A DNA stretch of 64,000 nucleotides from Ryuthela nishihirai (Eukaryota; Arthropoda; Arachnida; Araneae; Heptathelidae): positions 68,229,901 through 68,293,900 of the forward strand of contig JAWZYU010000009.1 in the NCBI GenBank assembly GCA_038380435.1. Reading direction: 5' to 3'. Under the pieces are notes generated by a model. The model had not been told where the DNA came from and did not search any database. It was given only the letters and a program-made list of their open reading frames with translations. Both the position numbers and the translations under genes were made by a program. Position 1 is the first letter of the stretch, and every line of letters begins with the position of its first letter. Below, piece after piece: positions 10,540 to 23,068 of the stretch.

Positions 10540-12251
10540 GTAAGGATCTTTTATACTTACTAGAAGTTCGTTTTTGTCTTTTATGTGCTGAGGTATCTTT
10601 CTTCTGCAAGAACCATAAGTAGTCACCCATCATTGCTGGGTCCCACCTGCCTTGGTATCTCTCCACCATGGTTCAGCTATCCTGGTGAAATATTTCCCCT
10701 TTCTCATCGATGACAGCACCTAAGTTCTTGGGATAGAAGTCGAGATGCGAGTGCAAGAAATGGATTTTCAAAGACATTCGGCAGCCAAGAATTTCATAGT
10801 TTTCGAGAAGATTTTGAATGAGCTGATGGTAGATTTCCGCTTTGTGATTCCCAGAAAACTCTGGACCACAGACTTGAAGGATTTCAATGCAGCGCGCTCC
10901 TTCATATTCAATTTTTCTTCGAAGACAGTATCATTCAGTAGCTTCCTGATCTGAGGACCAACAAAGATCCCTTCTTTGAGTTTGGCATCACTCAGTTTTG
11001 GAAATTTTTTCTTCAAGCGCAAAAACCCTTTAGCAGTTTTGTCCACAGCCTTTACAAAGTTTTTCATAAGCTCCAGTTTGATGTGTAGTGGTGGAAGCAC
11101 AACATCAGAAGGGTCAACTAGAGGCTTATACCTCATATTACTCTTTCCAGGAATAAAAAACTCTCTTTTGGGCCAGTTTATTGCTTTTTGTGTTCCTTTC
11201 TGCCTCTACTGTCCCATAATCACAGAAAACAGCAAAATTTTGTGAAACCTCCTTGAAGCCCGAGCAAGAGAGATATGACTTTTATGTCACTACATATTAC
11301 CCACTTAAACTGGTCATATTTTATAGCAGTGCGTATTTTTCCATGCTTTCATAAGATTCCTTCATTCCCACTGCGTGTGCCACTGGAATGAAAGGTATTT
11401 GGTTTCCATTATGCAAAAAGACAACTTTAAGGCTGAATTTTGACCAATCTATAAATAGACGCCATTCCTTAGGATCGTGAGTTGTTCCAGTTTCTTCCAT
11501 CAGCCCTGAAATATTTGTGCAGAAACAAAAACCATCTTGCATTTCATAGTAGTATCTAGCATTTCGTAGTAGCATTCTGTAGTAAGCAGATAAAGCCAAA
11601 TTTATTTTTCTGAACAGAGAAACCCTGGTACCCTTGGTCAGAAGATTCCACATTTGAAGTCTTGAAACTAAAACCTCAGCTTGTTGTTTGGAAAATCCTA
11701 GGTCTCGAACAAGATTATTTAATTCTTAATCAGATGAGGTTCGTCTAACTTTTTAGGGGTGTATGTAGGATCAGGATCTGAATATACCTCAAAGTCTTCC
11801 TCTGATGAATGTGAATACATCTCCTCCCAGTTGGTTGGAGGTTTTTTTATAGAAAGATCATCTCCATGAGGAACTGGCCTTATGGCTGAAAGCACATTTG
11901 GATACTGTATTTTGTTTCTGTTCTTTTTTGAAAAGCCCGCGTGTTTAGTTAAACAGAAATAGCAATCATGCAAGTGACTAGTTCGCCCACGCCTAACCAT
12001 TGGAACTGCAATGGGCATGGATTTTATATTACCTTTCAGCCATTCCCTCAGGCCAACAAAGCACCAAATGCAGCACATATGTGGAGCCCACGTTCGTCCT
12101 GATCTCCAACATGACATCCAAAATACAAGTTATGGGCTTTCTTCACATTCTTTGTCAAATAATGACCCTGGGATTTTAAAATATAATTTCCACACACATA
12201 ACAAAACTTATCTGGCACATTAACACATCCGCGACGCTGCTTTTGTGCCAT
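10540..12251 (-). pseudogene. Decayed copy of an uncharacterised invertebrate gene family
   Basis: I recognise the conserved block order of a multi-copy, uncharacterised family found in arthropods and other invertebrates. In order on the minus strand they are: a Cys-rich start (DKFCYVCGNYILKSQG, near 12200), TWAPHMCCIWC, DCYFCLTKHAGFSKKN, YPNVLSAIRPVPHGDD, DPKEWRLFIDWSKFSLK, a YDQFKW..SDIKV..LLG.Q.GFTKF.CFL block, PLVDPSDVVLPPLHIKLELM, KLKEGIFVGPQIRKL, FLHSHLDFYPKNLG and MVERYQGRWDPAMMGDY. The copy is broken: one frameshift near DQDE/TWAPH (about 12085), a TGA replacing Cys in the FLCLWDS-type block (about 11200), another frameshift near 11170, and a TGA just before the last block (about 10675). 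A GTAAGT donor-like site follows the last block near 10560. Function is unknown; the Cys pairs suggest an N-terminal zinc-binding region. The copy number elsewhere suggests a transposon-related gene. Confidence 0.75.
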
Positions 12252-13058
12252 TTAAACGCCAAAATTCACTCTTCAACATACAGCACGTTGTAACCAATGA
12301 AAACAAGAATGGCGGTCTGAGTTTAGGTTACTGTTACATGTTTTCTCCCACTTGACAATCACTGTTGACAGCCACAAAAAGGAAAATATCTAGTATCTAG
12401 TATGTTGGTATAGGAAGATCTTAATAGGAGTCAAAATGACCAATAACATAAAAATGTGACGTGCTAGGCATTTTTTAAGGCCAGATCTGAAATCAACACC
12501 TGAAAAAGAGTTAAAGGCAGCTACAAATGTTCATGTCACAAAAATCTTGTAAACCAGTGTAACCAGGAGTTTACTGTACTTGAATTGTGTTCTGTGTTCT
12601 TGCCTGTACCTCCACACCATTCGCTTATATTACATTGCAAATTTTAATAAAAAAAGACCTCGATTTTCCTTTTATCGCTTAGATTTAGGTTTGAATCATT
12701 GAAAATACCTTGAGCATTCACATTTATAATAATTACAAATCAAAGATATATTTGCTACAATCGTTAAAAATCAATTTATAGTCAATGCATTCTGCTGCCT
12801 TGTACTCTAGCGGGCTTTGTGAAAATTCCACAAATGTGTTAAAAATATTAGGAGAAACTTACTGCTATATTATTAGAAGTTATTGGTGAAATCTGCTGTT
12901 TTGTCAGTTTAGGGAAAAGCAAATCCCTTAAAGCGAGTGCCTTTATTTCAATCGTTTAAATATTTTAATGGGTTAGAATAGAGAATTTGGTGGAACCTGA
13001 AAGTTGAAAGGAAGAAGTGCAAATTCATAACTTATCTATCTATTGAATTCTCGAAATA
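12252..13058. other. AT-rich stretch, nothing recognised
   Basis: No coding frame or known repeat seen. Confidence 0.4.
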
Positions 13059-13276
13059 ACGGTTCCCAACCCTTTTGAATTATTCCCTAAAGCCTCTTTT
13101 TACTACGAATTACTTTATAACGCCCTGTCAATGAAAATAATAATATTTTTTTCTGTATAACTAATTGAAAACCAGATGTTGGTAGCCCCTCGTTATCGGT
13201 TTGACAAATCAAATTATCCCCAAAAATTCCTAGCACATAAGAGGTGCTATCATTTCTCCCCTTTTGGGAACCACTA
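13059..13276. mobile_element. hAT-type MITE (candidate)
   Basis: The left end AACGGTTCCCAACCCTTTT and right end CCCCTTTTGGGAACCACTA are inverted repeats of the GGTTCCCAA type used by many hAT elements. The interior has no coding capacity. The 8-bp flanks do not match cleanly, so the exact ends are uncertain. Confidence 0.55.
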
Positions 13277-13455
13277 TTCTAAAAATCTGTTTGGAACTAA
13301 AGTAAGCTTAGATGCTTGCTCTTTTTCTTCCTGATTAAGACCTTAGAGCAACAGGTAAAAGGGTTAAACAGATAAACACGAATTAACCCCGTTTTCAAAA
13401 GTTTTCCTTCCTCACTTTTTAAAAATTAAAAATTTAGATTATTTTGAATATAAGT

Positions 13456-13809
13456 TGGGTTGGGTTGTTTTACCTCTGAGCGGCACTTTTTTGCACACCA
13501 TGGGCTAAATGGCCAGATCACATGGACCCCGAAGGCTCAGAGAAGGTTGGGGGAGGGGACCCACTGGAACAGGTGTTGGGAGACAGATGGTAGCCTCCTG
13601 TCAAGGCCATCCAGCTTGTTCTTTAACGTGCACAGGGTATGGCTCTCCCGCACACGGGGCCACGGTTTAACGTCCCATCCGACGGACGGCGGCCTTTCCA
13701 AGCCCAGCGGTGTCCCCTACTGACCGTGGGCAGGGCGGGGAAATTTTGCGGAGATAAATCTCAACGCTGACCCAGCTGGGACTCGAACCTGGGAACTACA
13801 GATTACGAA
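13456..13809 (-). repeat. SINE1, young copy with target duplication
   Basis: It runs from TTGGGTTGGGTTG to the B box (inverse of GGTTCGAGTCCC) and ends inside the tRNA head, so it is slightly 5'-truncated. It is flanked by a 12-bp duplication TTGAATATAAGT (13444-13455 and 13810-13821). Similarity to the 35-kb copy is high. Confidence 0.9.
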
Positions 13810-13821
13810 TTGAATATAAGT

Positions 13822-16800
13822 GATTAGGAATGGTAAACAACTATTTGTTATGTACACTCCTCATAAACAGTAGTGACCATAAATTATACTTTGGAAAAGA
13901 GCATTTTGTTCTGTTTCCTAACGTTTATAAATATGATTTATTTACCATTGTACAAAATTTTATAAACTGTTCGAAACCGAAATTTATGATGAGGTTTGTT
14001 AAATAAACTTTTCATAATCTATCATGAAATGAAAAAAAATATGAAAGAGAATATGATAAGGCATTTTTTTCCATTATCATTTTGAACTTATATTCAATTT
14101 CAACACTTGTGAACTACTCATGTAAATTCGCAATCACTTTAAACTTTTGGATCCTTCGCAAAACTTATTTTCAAACATTAATTTACTAATTTTTTTAACA
14201 TGCATTCAATTTTATTTTGATTTAGTTACAATAGATGATATAAATTTTGAGTGCTTTCGAAAATGTTTGTCTTTTCTTTAAAAAAAATGTTTAAGAACCG
14301 TTGAATAGGAGTATTTATGAACTAATACCCTTCATTACTATAGAGAAATTTATAGATCATTTAATAAAAAAATTATATTTTTTATCCATGATGTACATTT
14401 TTGAGCATTATGCATAAAGATAGAGATTATACGACCAAGCATATAATTTTCTATCAATTGATCTATAATTTGAGGAACAGTAATAAATAGTAACAGTTCG
14501 TAAAGATTTCCAAGCAAAAAATTAAGAAGTGTCAGAATTTTTTTCATCTACTGTAATGTTGAAAAGGGTTATAAAAGCAAATTATTCATTACATTATAAC
14601 GAATGTAAATACTGATTAAAATGTAATTATTATAGGTATCCAAAAACGATGGATTGAAATAGGTTTTATTACACAAAATTCAATATCTTTTTTTTTTTTC
14701 AATTCAATAACCATAAATTTCCTTCAAAGATTTAAAAATCATTTTCAGAAATGCAAAGAATTAGGAAAAAAAAAAACAAGTTTTTTTTCAAAATATCTGA
14801 AATTTTGGCCACTACTGTAAACCAAATTCTAAAGATTAAATAGTAATGCAAATGAATAGCACATTTGTTTTAAGTAGAGTAAGCAGTAATGGAAGAGCTT
14901 TTAAATGTCTCGTGTTAAGAGCCAGAAAAGAAAAGAAGATCTAAAACAAACGAACCGATTAGTCTAAGATCTTAAAATTTAGAGAGGCCACGATCTTTTC
15001 TATTCTTAATCAAGGAACGTGACAACGTGACTCGAGTGTGCAGGCTTAAAGAATCAAGTTCAGAAAAGAGATTTGAAAATGAACTTTTGAAAAATCGATA
15101 ATCTAAAGGTTCCGATTTGCCATTGTCGAAAGGGAACGAAACCATGATAAGATGATGGAAGATATGCTTCAATGGAAAACTGGAATTAAATAGATTAGCG
15201 CTCTTCGTGGGATTAGCATATATAAAGAGGTCGAGAAAGATTTGACGAGAGTTAGCTTCTCAAAAGTTTTACGAGAAGCTTTGGAAAAGTAAAGGGCTTG
15301 GTATTTTTAAGTCATTAATTTGAATTCAAGATTAAAACTGTTTTAGTATTGAGGCTTGAACACATAACAATTGATCCAGTTTGTTTTCCTATTAAGCTTT
15401 CAGGTCGGAAACGAAATTCTAGAAGTGAACTTGATTAAGGGGACCTAATATCTGGTTTAAGCCATTTCTTTTTAATTTGCGAGGGCAGGAGGAAAGTGAG
15501 ATTCATGCCAAAATAAAGATGGCTTTTCGTTGCGCTAATCTATCTCATGCTTAAAAAGTAGTTTTTTGCAAGTTTTCTTATTGTTTGATAGATTTAAATG
15601 GAAGCAAATAAAGCTTAAAAAGGAGAGAGTGTATTATATATAAACACGCACACACATAAGGTTATAAATGGAGAAAACCATTTCAACGTCTAATACAGGA
15701 AAACTATACAAGGAAGATTAACGCATTATGCATATTCGAGAGAAAACTGTGAATTGTTTTATACCCCAGAAATATTTTACAGATATTCAACATGGGCATC
15801 TTTCTTCCACCGTTACTTAAGGAGATCCTTAACTAGCTATTTGGAGGTGAGGACTGACTGAGCGTGGTGTCCTAAAGGGAAGTTCACCTCCTCCTACACA
15901 CTAGGTCACCTCAATAACACCTCGTCATAACAAGGAAGCGTTAAATGTTTTTATACACTTATAACTTTGAGCGTCTTCATATACTTATAAACTATATGAG
16001 ACTGTTTCACGTGAGATATATGTTTGCAATAAAATCTAGAATTGTTTCTCAATTGAAAAAACTTCATGGTTTTCTCTCGAAATGTATGTAGTGATTTTAT
16101 CTAGCATTCATAGTTTTTTGCTCCAAATTCAAAGAAATTCCCTTTATTTATACTATCCCTGTGTTCCCTTTACAACAAATATGTGTGCCCTACTAAGTAT
16201 CGAACAATTTTTTATTTACAACACATGCAAAATATTTACTAAAGTTTCCATTACCTTCATTTTTTTGTGAATGGAACGAAAATTGTGAATCTTTACATTT
16301 TCTCGAACAAATTATAGTTCCAAACATTTTAGGTTTAGTAAAATCCTGTTTTTGTCAATTTTTGAATTGTTGTTTACTAAAATGAAGCTGTTTAGAAGCT
16401 CTCTAGTTTCCTCAACGCTTTGCGATTCTGAAGTAATTGTGGTAGAAACTAAGATAACTTTGATTTGAGGTTTGTCCCATATTTTGGTTTCCTCCATAGT
16501 TTGTTTTAGGAGTTAGATTTTAGTTTCCAGTGACACCAATATGATACGGCGGGACATTTTGGCAATGTAATGTATGCACATATTTAGTAATTCAATCATA
16601 ACATTTAGAAAGGAATATGCAAAAATATATTTTAATTAATTCAGGTGTGATCATTTTGCTTATGACATAACTGTCCCGCACAGCACTAGATATTAGATAT
16701 GTAAAATCAGTAGCAATAATACTTTTTAAGTTTTAATTCATTTAAGTCTTGTGAGAGATTTTGTGGAAAGCAGCTTCATAACATTAAGAGGACTGCTTTG

Positions 16801-18347
16801 GTGACGTTTATCACGTTCATAAGACAGTTATGATCTCGTGGTTCTTGATTCATTGGATTTGTAGCTACAAATTATCTGACCCTGATCGGAATGCACCGAG
16901 AGCGCATTTAAACTATGTGTATTGTAAATATTCTACTGAAAAGCGAATATCGTTTACTTCTAACGTTTGAGTCATTCCAAAACTTGGGAAAGAGCTCTCT
17001 CTTTCGGGTTGCTAGTTAGGTGGATCTGTCTCTTTACAGGGGCGTAACTGGGGGGATCAGGGACTAGGCCACTCTAAAATCTGGTCGATAATATCTAATA
17101 TTAAATCCTAAACTTGTTTACCTGCTTTGAAAACCAAAACAGTTGTATTTGTATAATTTTATTTTAGCCCCATAGTATATGTCCGATATTAAAAATAGAT
17201 TTAAACTATTTTTAGTATCGAACATTTATTACTAAAATATTTTTATTAATAAAATAGATTTATTTTTAGCAATTATAAAATTTTATTCTGTATGGAATAT
17301 AGAAAATATAGAATATCATTTTGACCATTTCATTTATATTTTTCCTTTCTTTCGGTAGGTGAAATAATTTATAGTAATTGGGAAACTCTACACAGGCATC
17401 CCCACTACCGAAAATAAATTCGCAGACCCCTCTAAAACTAATTTTTCGAACCTTCCCGAAACAAAATTTTCTTCCGCAACCCTGATCAAAGATTTAGAAT
17501 CTTTGAGATCTGACCCTTTTGTTATTTTCGGGGGAAAATCCTTCAGATCAGCAGTAAAATAGATCAGTTATGATTCATCATCTTTTTCGTTTTCTTTTAT
17601 TTTCATTCAGTGTTCAACAAGTGTCATTTTCAACAGCTGGACATTTTGCCAGGCTAAATGACAAGTAAAAATTTGATAACAGATGATGTCACCTTTCAGT
17701 ATCTATGTGGCAAATATTATTTTTATCTTATCATTACAGAGTAAATAAATATCAGTACGAGCATAACTTTAACAGAAATTATTAATAATTACCCAACAAA
17801 AGTGTAATGATATTTGGAGAGCGAAGCTATAGCTCTAAGGTGGCACAACGATTTATATTAATAAAAACGAAACGAACAGAAAACTTTTCATACAAAAAAA
17901 GGCATTAGAAAATAGCAAAAGTAATAAATGTTGCACTTTTCTAGCCTCTAGTTGTAAAATTTGTCAGTTAGAATAATCAATTTTACTTGTAATTTCTCTG
18001 TCAATAAAGACAGCTGTTGGACAGTTACAGCCGTAGTGGTGGACCACCTCTCTCAGTTTTATGTGCCATCTGGTGTATAACTTTAGTAATTACAATTCAG
18101 TACACGTTGTTATGGGTCATAAAATCTCATTTGTTGCAATTATTGCTAAAGCTAAAAGCAACTGATAGGGGGTCCCTAGAAATCTGAATCCCCAGGCCAG
18201 TATTCATAGGGTAATGCGCCCTGGAGATGTCATGAAACTTATTTACTTATTTATTTTGAGATAACAAAATAATGTTACGGTTATTTATTCAGATTTTAAT
18301 TAACTCGTTTTCATAATAGCACTTTTTGCTCCTTCTGTCCATGTGGC
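13822..18347. other. Long AT-rich region, nothing firm
   Basis: About 4.5 kb with only short chance frames. A GGCGGGACA/TGTCCCGC pair at 16546-16681 could be the ends of a tiny foldback element. AGGGGCGTAACT near 17039 and CGCCCTGG near 18219 resemble transposon ends but share no target duplication. No RNA gene seen. Confidence 0.4.
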
Positions 18348-18690
18348 AGGTGTTGACTAAGTTTGCAGCGCGTCAGGCTCGTAATCTGCAGGTTGTCAGC
18401 TAGACCCTCTCCCTGCTCTCAGTCAAAGAGGAGAGACAACAATGGACTTGGAAAGGATACCTCCTGTTGGATGAGATCTAAAACAATAGACTCGAATGCA
18501 GGAGAACCATACCCTGTGCACGTTAAGGAAAATGCTGGCTAGACTTGACGGGAGGTCACCATATTTCTCCTAACCTTGGAACCCCATTACCCAATCTTCT
18601 TGAGTTCTTGTGATCTTACCATTATTTAGGGGATACCAGTCTGTGGAAAAAGAGTGTCATTCAAAAGCAAAACAACCAACCATCTGTCCA
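18348..18690 (+). repeat. SINE1 copy, decayed
   Basis: A tRNA-head trace (GCAGCGCGTCAGGCTCGTAA) is followed by the SINE1 body (CCCTGTGCACGTTAAGGAAA) and a 3' end GCAAAACAACCAACC near 18680. Confidence 0.75.
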
Positions 18691-19059
18691 CATACATTCA
18701 AATTTTTTTGTTTTAAACGATAAATGAAGCATTTTCTGAAGGCTGGGCATGACGAAGACAAAACGTTACGATAAAATATATTATTATTAGAATTTTCTGA
18801 TTCTTCCATTAGTTTTAACTTACACTGTTAAACGGAACTAAAGCTGAAAAAAAACGACAAACCTTTAAAATTTTAAATAACCTTATGCTTGACTCATGAT
18901 GCTTCGGTGATAGAATGTCGTGACCAAACGACTTACCATTAACAACCTCGACTTGTCCATTTTTCCCAGAGGCGAGAGAATAAAGCAGTTTTTTTTTTCA
19001 AAAAAAAAACAAGAACTGTTATTTTCACTTCATCGTATGTCTGTCCATCTATAAACATT

Positions 19060-19370
19060 TAGCTTTTTTTCTTTTATAAGTAAGCAAAATTCTTTTTCGG
19101 GCTGGATGGATATTAGCGAAATATAAGAATTCTCACGTTCAAAGTTTCCCACTAGTTTTAATAGCACTCTTTAAAACGGTGGAAAAAGATTAAAATGGTG
19201 AAATACGAAAAAATATTTTTGTGGTAAAATCTGACGATCAAGATATTTATATTGACAAAAAATAATTTGACCCGCCCTTCGACCGTGGGGGAAAACATTT
19301 TTGTTTTAAGGGATAAATGAAAAAAAAAATATTTTTATGTTCTATATATACTAATAAATATTGCTATCTG
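19060..19370 (+). repeat. Dispersed repeat R5, copy 3
   Basis: Same landmark order as at 7195: GGCTGGATGGATATTAGCG, CCCACTAGTTTTAATAGC, GGTGGAAAAAGATTAAAATGG, TTTTAAGGGATAAATGAAAA. Confidence 0.6.
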
Positions 19371-19539
19371 CATTTAGGGGAAAATAAAAATTTCATTCCC
19401 TTTGAAAATTAGCATCCCATATTCACCAAGGGTGATGTATATTCTGTTAGAGTCCTTTATGAAGATGACCATAAATATTTCTCAGACCCCACTGGTCATA
19501 CATTTATTTTATTGTACTGTCGTGCTCATATTTATTCCA

Positions 19540-20520
19540 AAATGTGGACACAACAGGTTCAAGCGAGGGACCGCGTCAGCCATTGCTACTGCGTTTTTCC
19601 ATTTTCATCCATCTTGGAACGTTCGTCCAGCTAAAAGGACGACGTAATCCGCAGGCTCTGAATTTCGACAACCCTGTCCGGTAGGCCCAGATGGTCCGGG
19701 ACTACGTGATCGGCGAGCGTCAACAACAACAGCAACATAGATCGAGTAAAACATCTTCATCTTCATCATCCAAGGTATGGACCACTTTGTAAAAGAGGAC
19801 AGAGTCCCCTTTATCATCTGGTCCATATGCAAAAGTTACCAGAGAGTGCAGTATAGGCCAATGAGGCTGGGGCCAATAAAATGTAAAGCTATGACCATGC
19901 AGTTAGCGAAAGGCTAAAGGCCGCAGGCCCCCATGATCAGGGAATCACACCTCGATCCGTGTGGGCCAATGAGAAGCGCACACGCGCACCCAGAAGGCAA
20001 CAATTCCGTGGAGGTCACGCAGATGAGCGCAAAGCAGCGCGAAAAATACTTGTAGAGTAGGACAGCAACGTAGGAGGAGGTGTCTTTGAGCCATTCCTGC
20101 GAGTTATAGAGGCTTGTAAAAACTGTCGATTGATGGAGAGTGCCGACCGCTCAACTAGGAGCCTAGTAGGTTGCTACCTTGACTAACGCAATGGCATATG
20201 ACCAGAAACGCACGAGCGTGCGCCGACCTGCAGCCTATCCCTTGGGAGAAGGGACCAGCATTATCCAGCCCACATAGGTAGGACGAGGTAAGGGGTCAAT
20301 TATTCTGATCTGGCATTCCATAGTGAAGTGTAGTGTAATTCGTAACCGTCATGCTGTCCGCCGTAGATGCCACAGACTGATTGACTTTGAGTAGTCTGTG
20401 TGAGACATTTTCTTTTTCTCATAATTACGAGCTAAAACTGGGTGCTGTAGCCCGATAGTGAACTTTTTCCCTCGAGTAGAAGGGACAGCTCCAAGAGCGC
20501 TTGTAAGGAGAGTATATTGA
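19540..20520. other. GC-rich block with CCAAT boxes, unassigned
   Basis: Clearly GC-richer than the region. Within 130 bp it has GGCCAATGAGG (near 19856), GGGGCCAATAAAATG (near 19869) and GGGCCAATGAGAAGCGC (near 19966), and later an AT-rich tail with AATAAA near 20536. This looks like a promoter or an LTR-like regulatory region. I found no adjoining coding sequence and no paired repeat. Confidence 0.35.
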
Positions 20521-20875
20521 GAAAGTGTATTAAATAAATGTATTTTTATGTGGAAATGAATTTTATTTAAAAGTGTATTTATGTGTACCACTATTACTTA
20601 TTATTTTAAAATCAAAGTATAATATGTTAGTTTCTGTAAATTATAGAATTTCAAGCTAATTGAATCTCAGAAAAGTTTCAGTGTTTTCAATGTTCGACAA
20701 AAAAACTTTAATTTTCTACTTAAAACGTTTCAAATTAGTTTCATTTTTATGCTATTTTCGAAAAAAATTATAAATCCTTAGTGCAAGAAAAACGAAATGT
20801 TTTTTCAAAATATTTTATGAGGTAAAGGACATTAGGACAAAGGACACAAGCATTACACATTGATTATTTCTTCTC

Positions 20876-21244
20876 ATGTCATCATCATCCTCAAGCAGCC
20901 ATGGGCTACGGAGGTCCAACCAGACCGTGCAATTTAGTTCTCCAAGCAAGTCTGTCCTGAGCTATATCTATTGCATCTGGCCACTGCACATCAATTCTAA
21001 CAAGGTCTTGTTTGACATTGTCTGCGCACCGCATCCTAGGCGTCCCCGTCTTTCTGAGGCCTTTAGGCACACTGTTCATAACCCTATTCGCCAATCTATA
21101 ATTATTCTTACGGGCAACATGACCAAACCAACAAAGTTTCTCTCTGCAAAATATGCTGTGTAAAGGAGGTTGCGAACTCCGTTGCCTAACCTCATCATTA
21201 GTTACAAAGTTGAACCACCTAATGCCCAAGATAGTGCGTAAGCT
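20876..21244 (-). mobile_element. LINE A (RTE-like) 3' fragment
   Basis: 5'-truncated copy holding only the C-terminal coding end (LGIRWFNFVTNDEVRQRS, FGHVAR, a GTPRMRCADNVKQDLVR block) and the 3' end CATGGCTGCTTGAGG with a short (GAT)n tail, read on the minus strand. The truncation point abuts LINE B coding sequence, so it sits in or beside the end of LINE B. It is closely similar to the copy starting at 23069. Confidence 0.85.

Positions 21245-23068
<1,824 letters not shown>

Noticed and set aside
16546..16681. 135-bp foldback element (GGCGGGACA / TGTCCCGC)
   Set aside because: Only 8-9 bp of inverted ends and no clear duplication; could be chance.
17038..18227. DNA transposon with ends AGGGGCGTAACT and CGCCCTGG
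   Set aside because: The end similarity is short, and the flanking 8-mers do not match.
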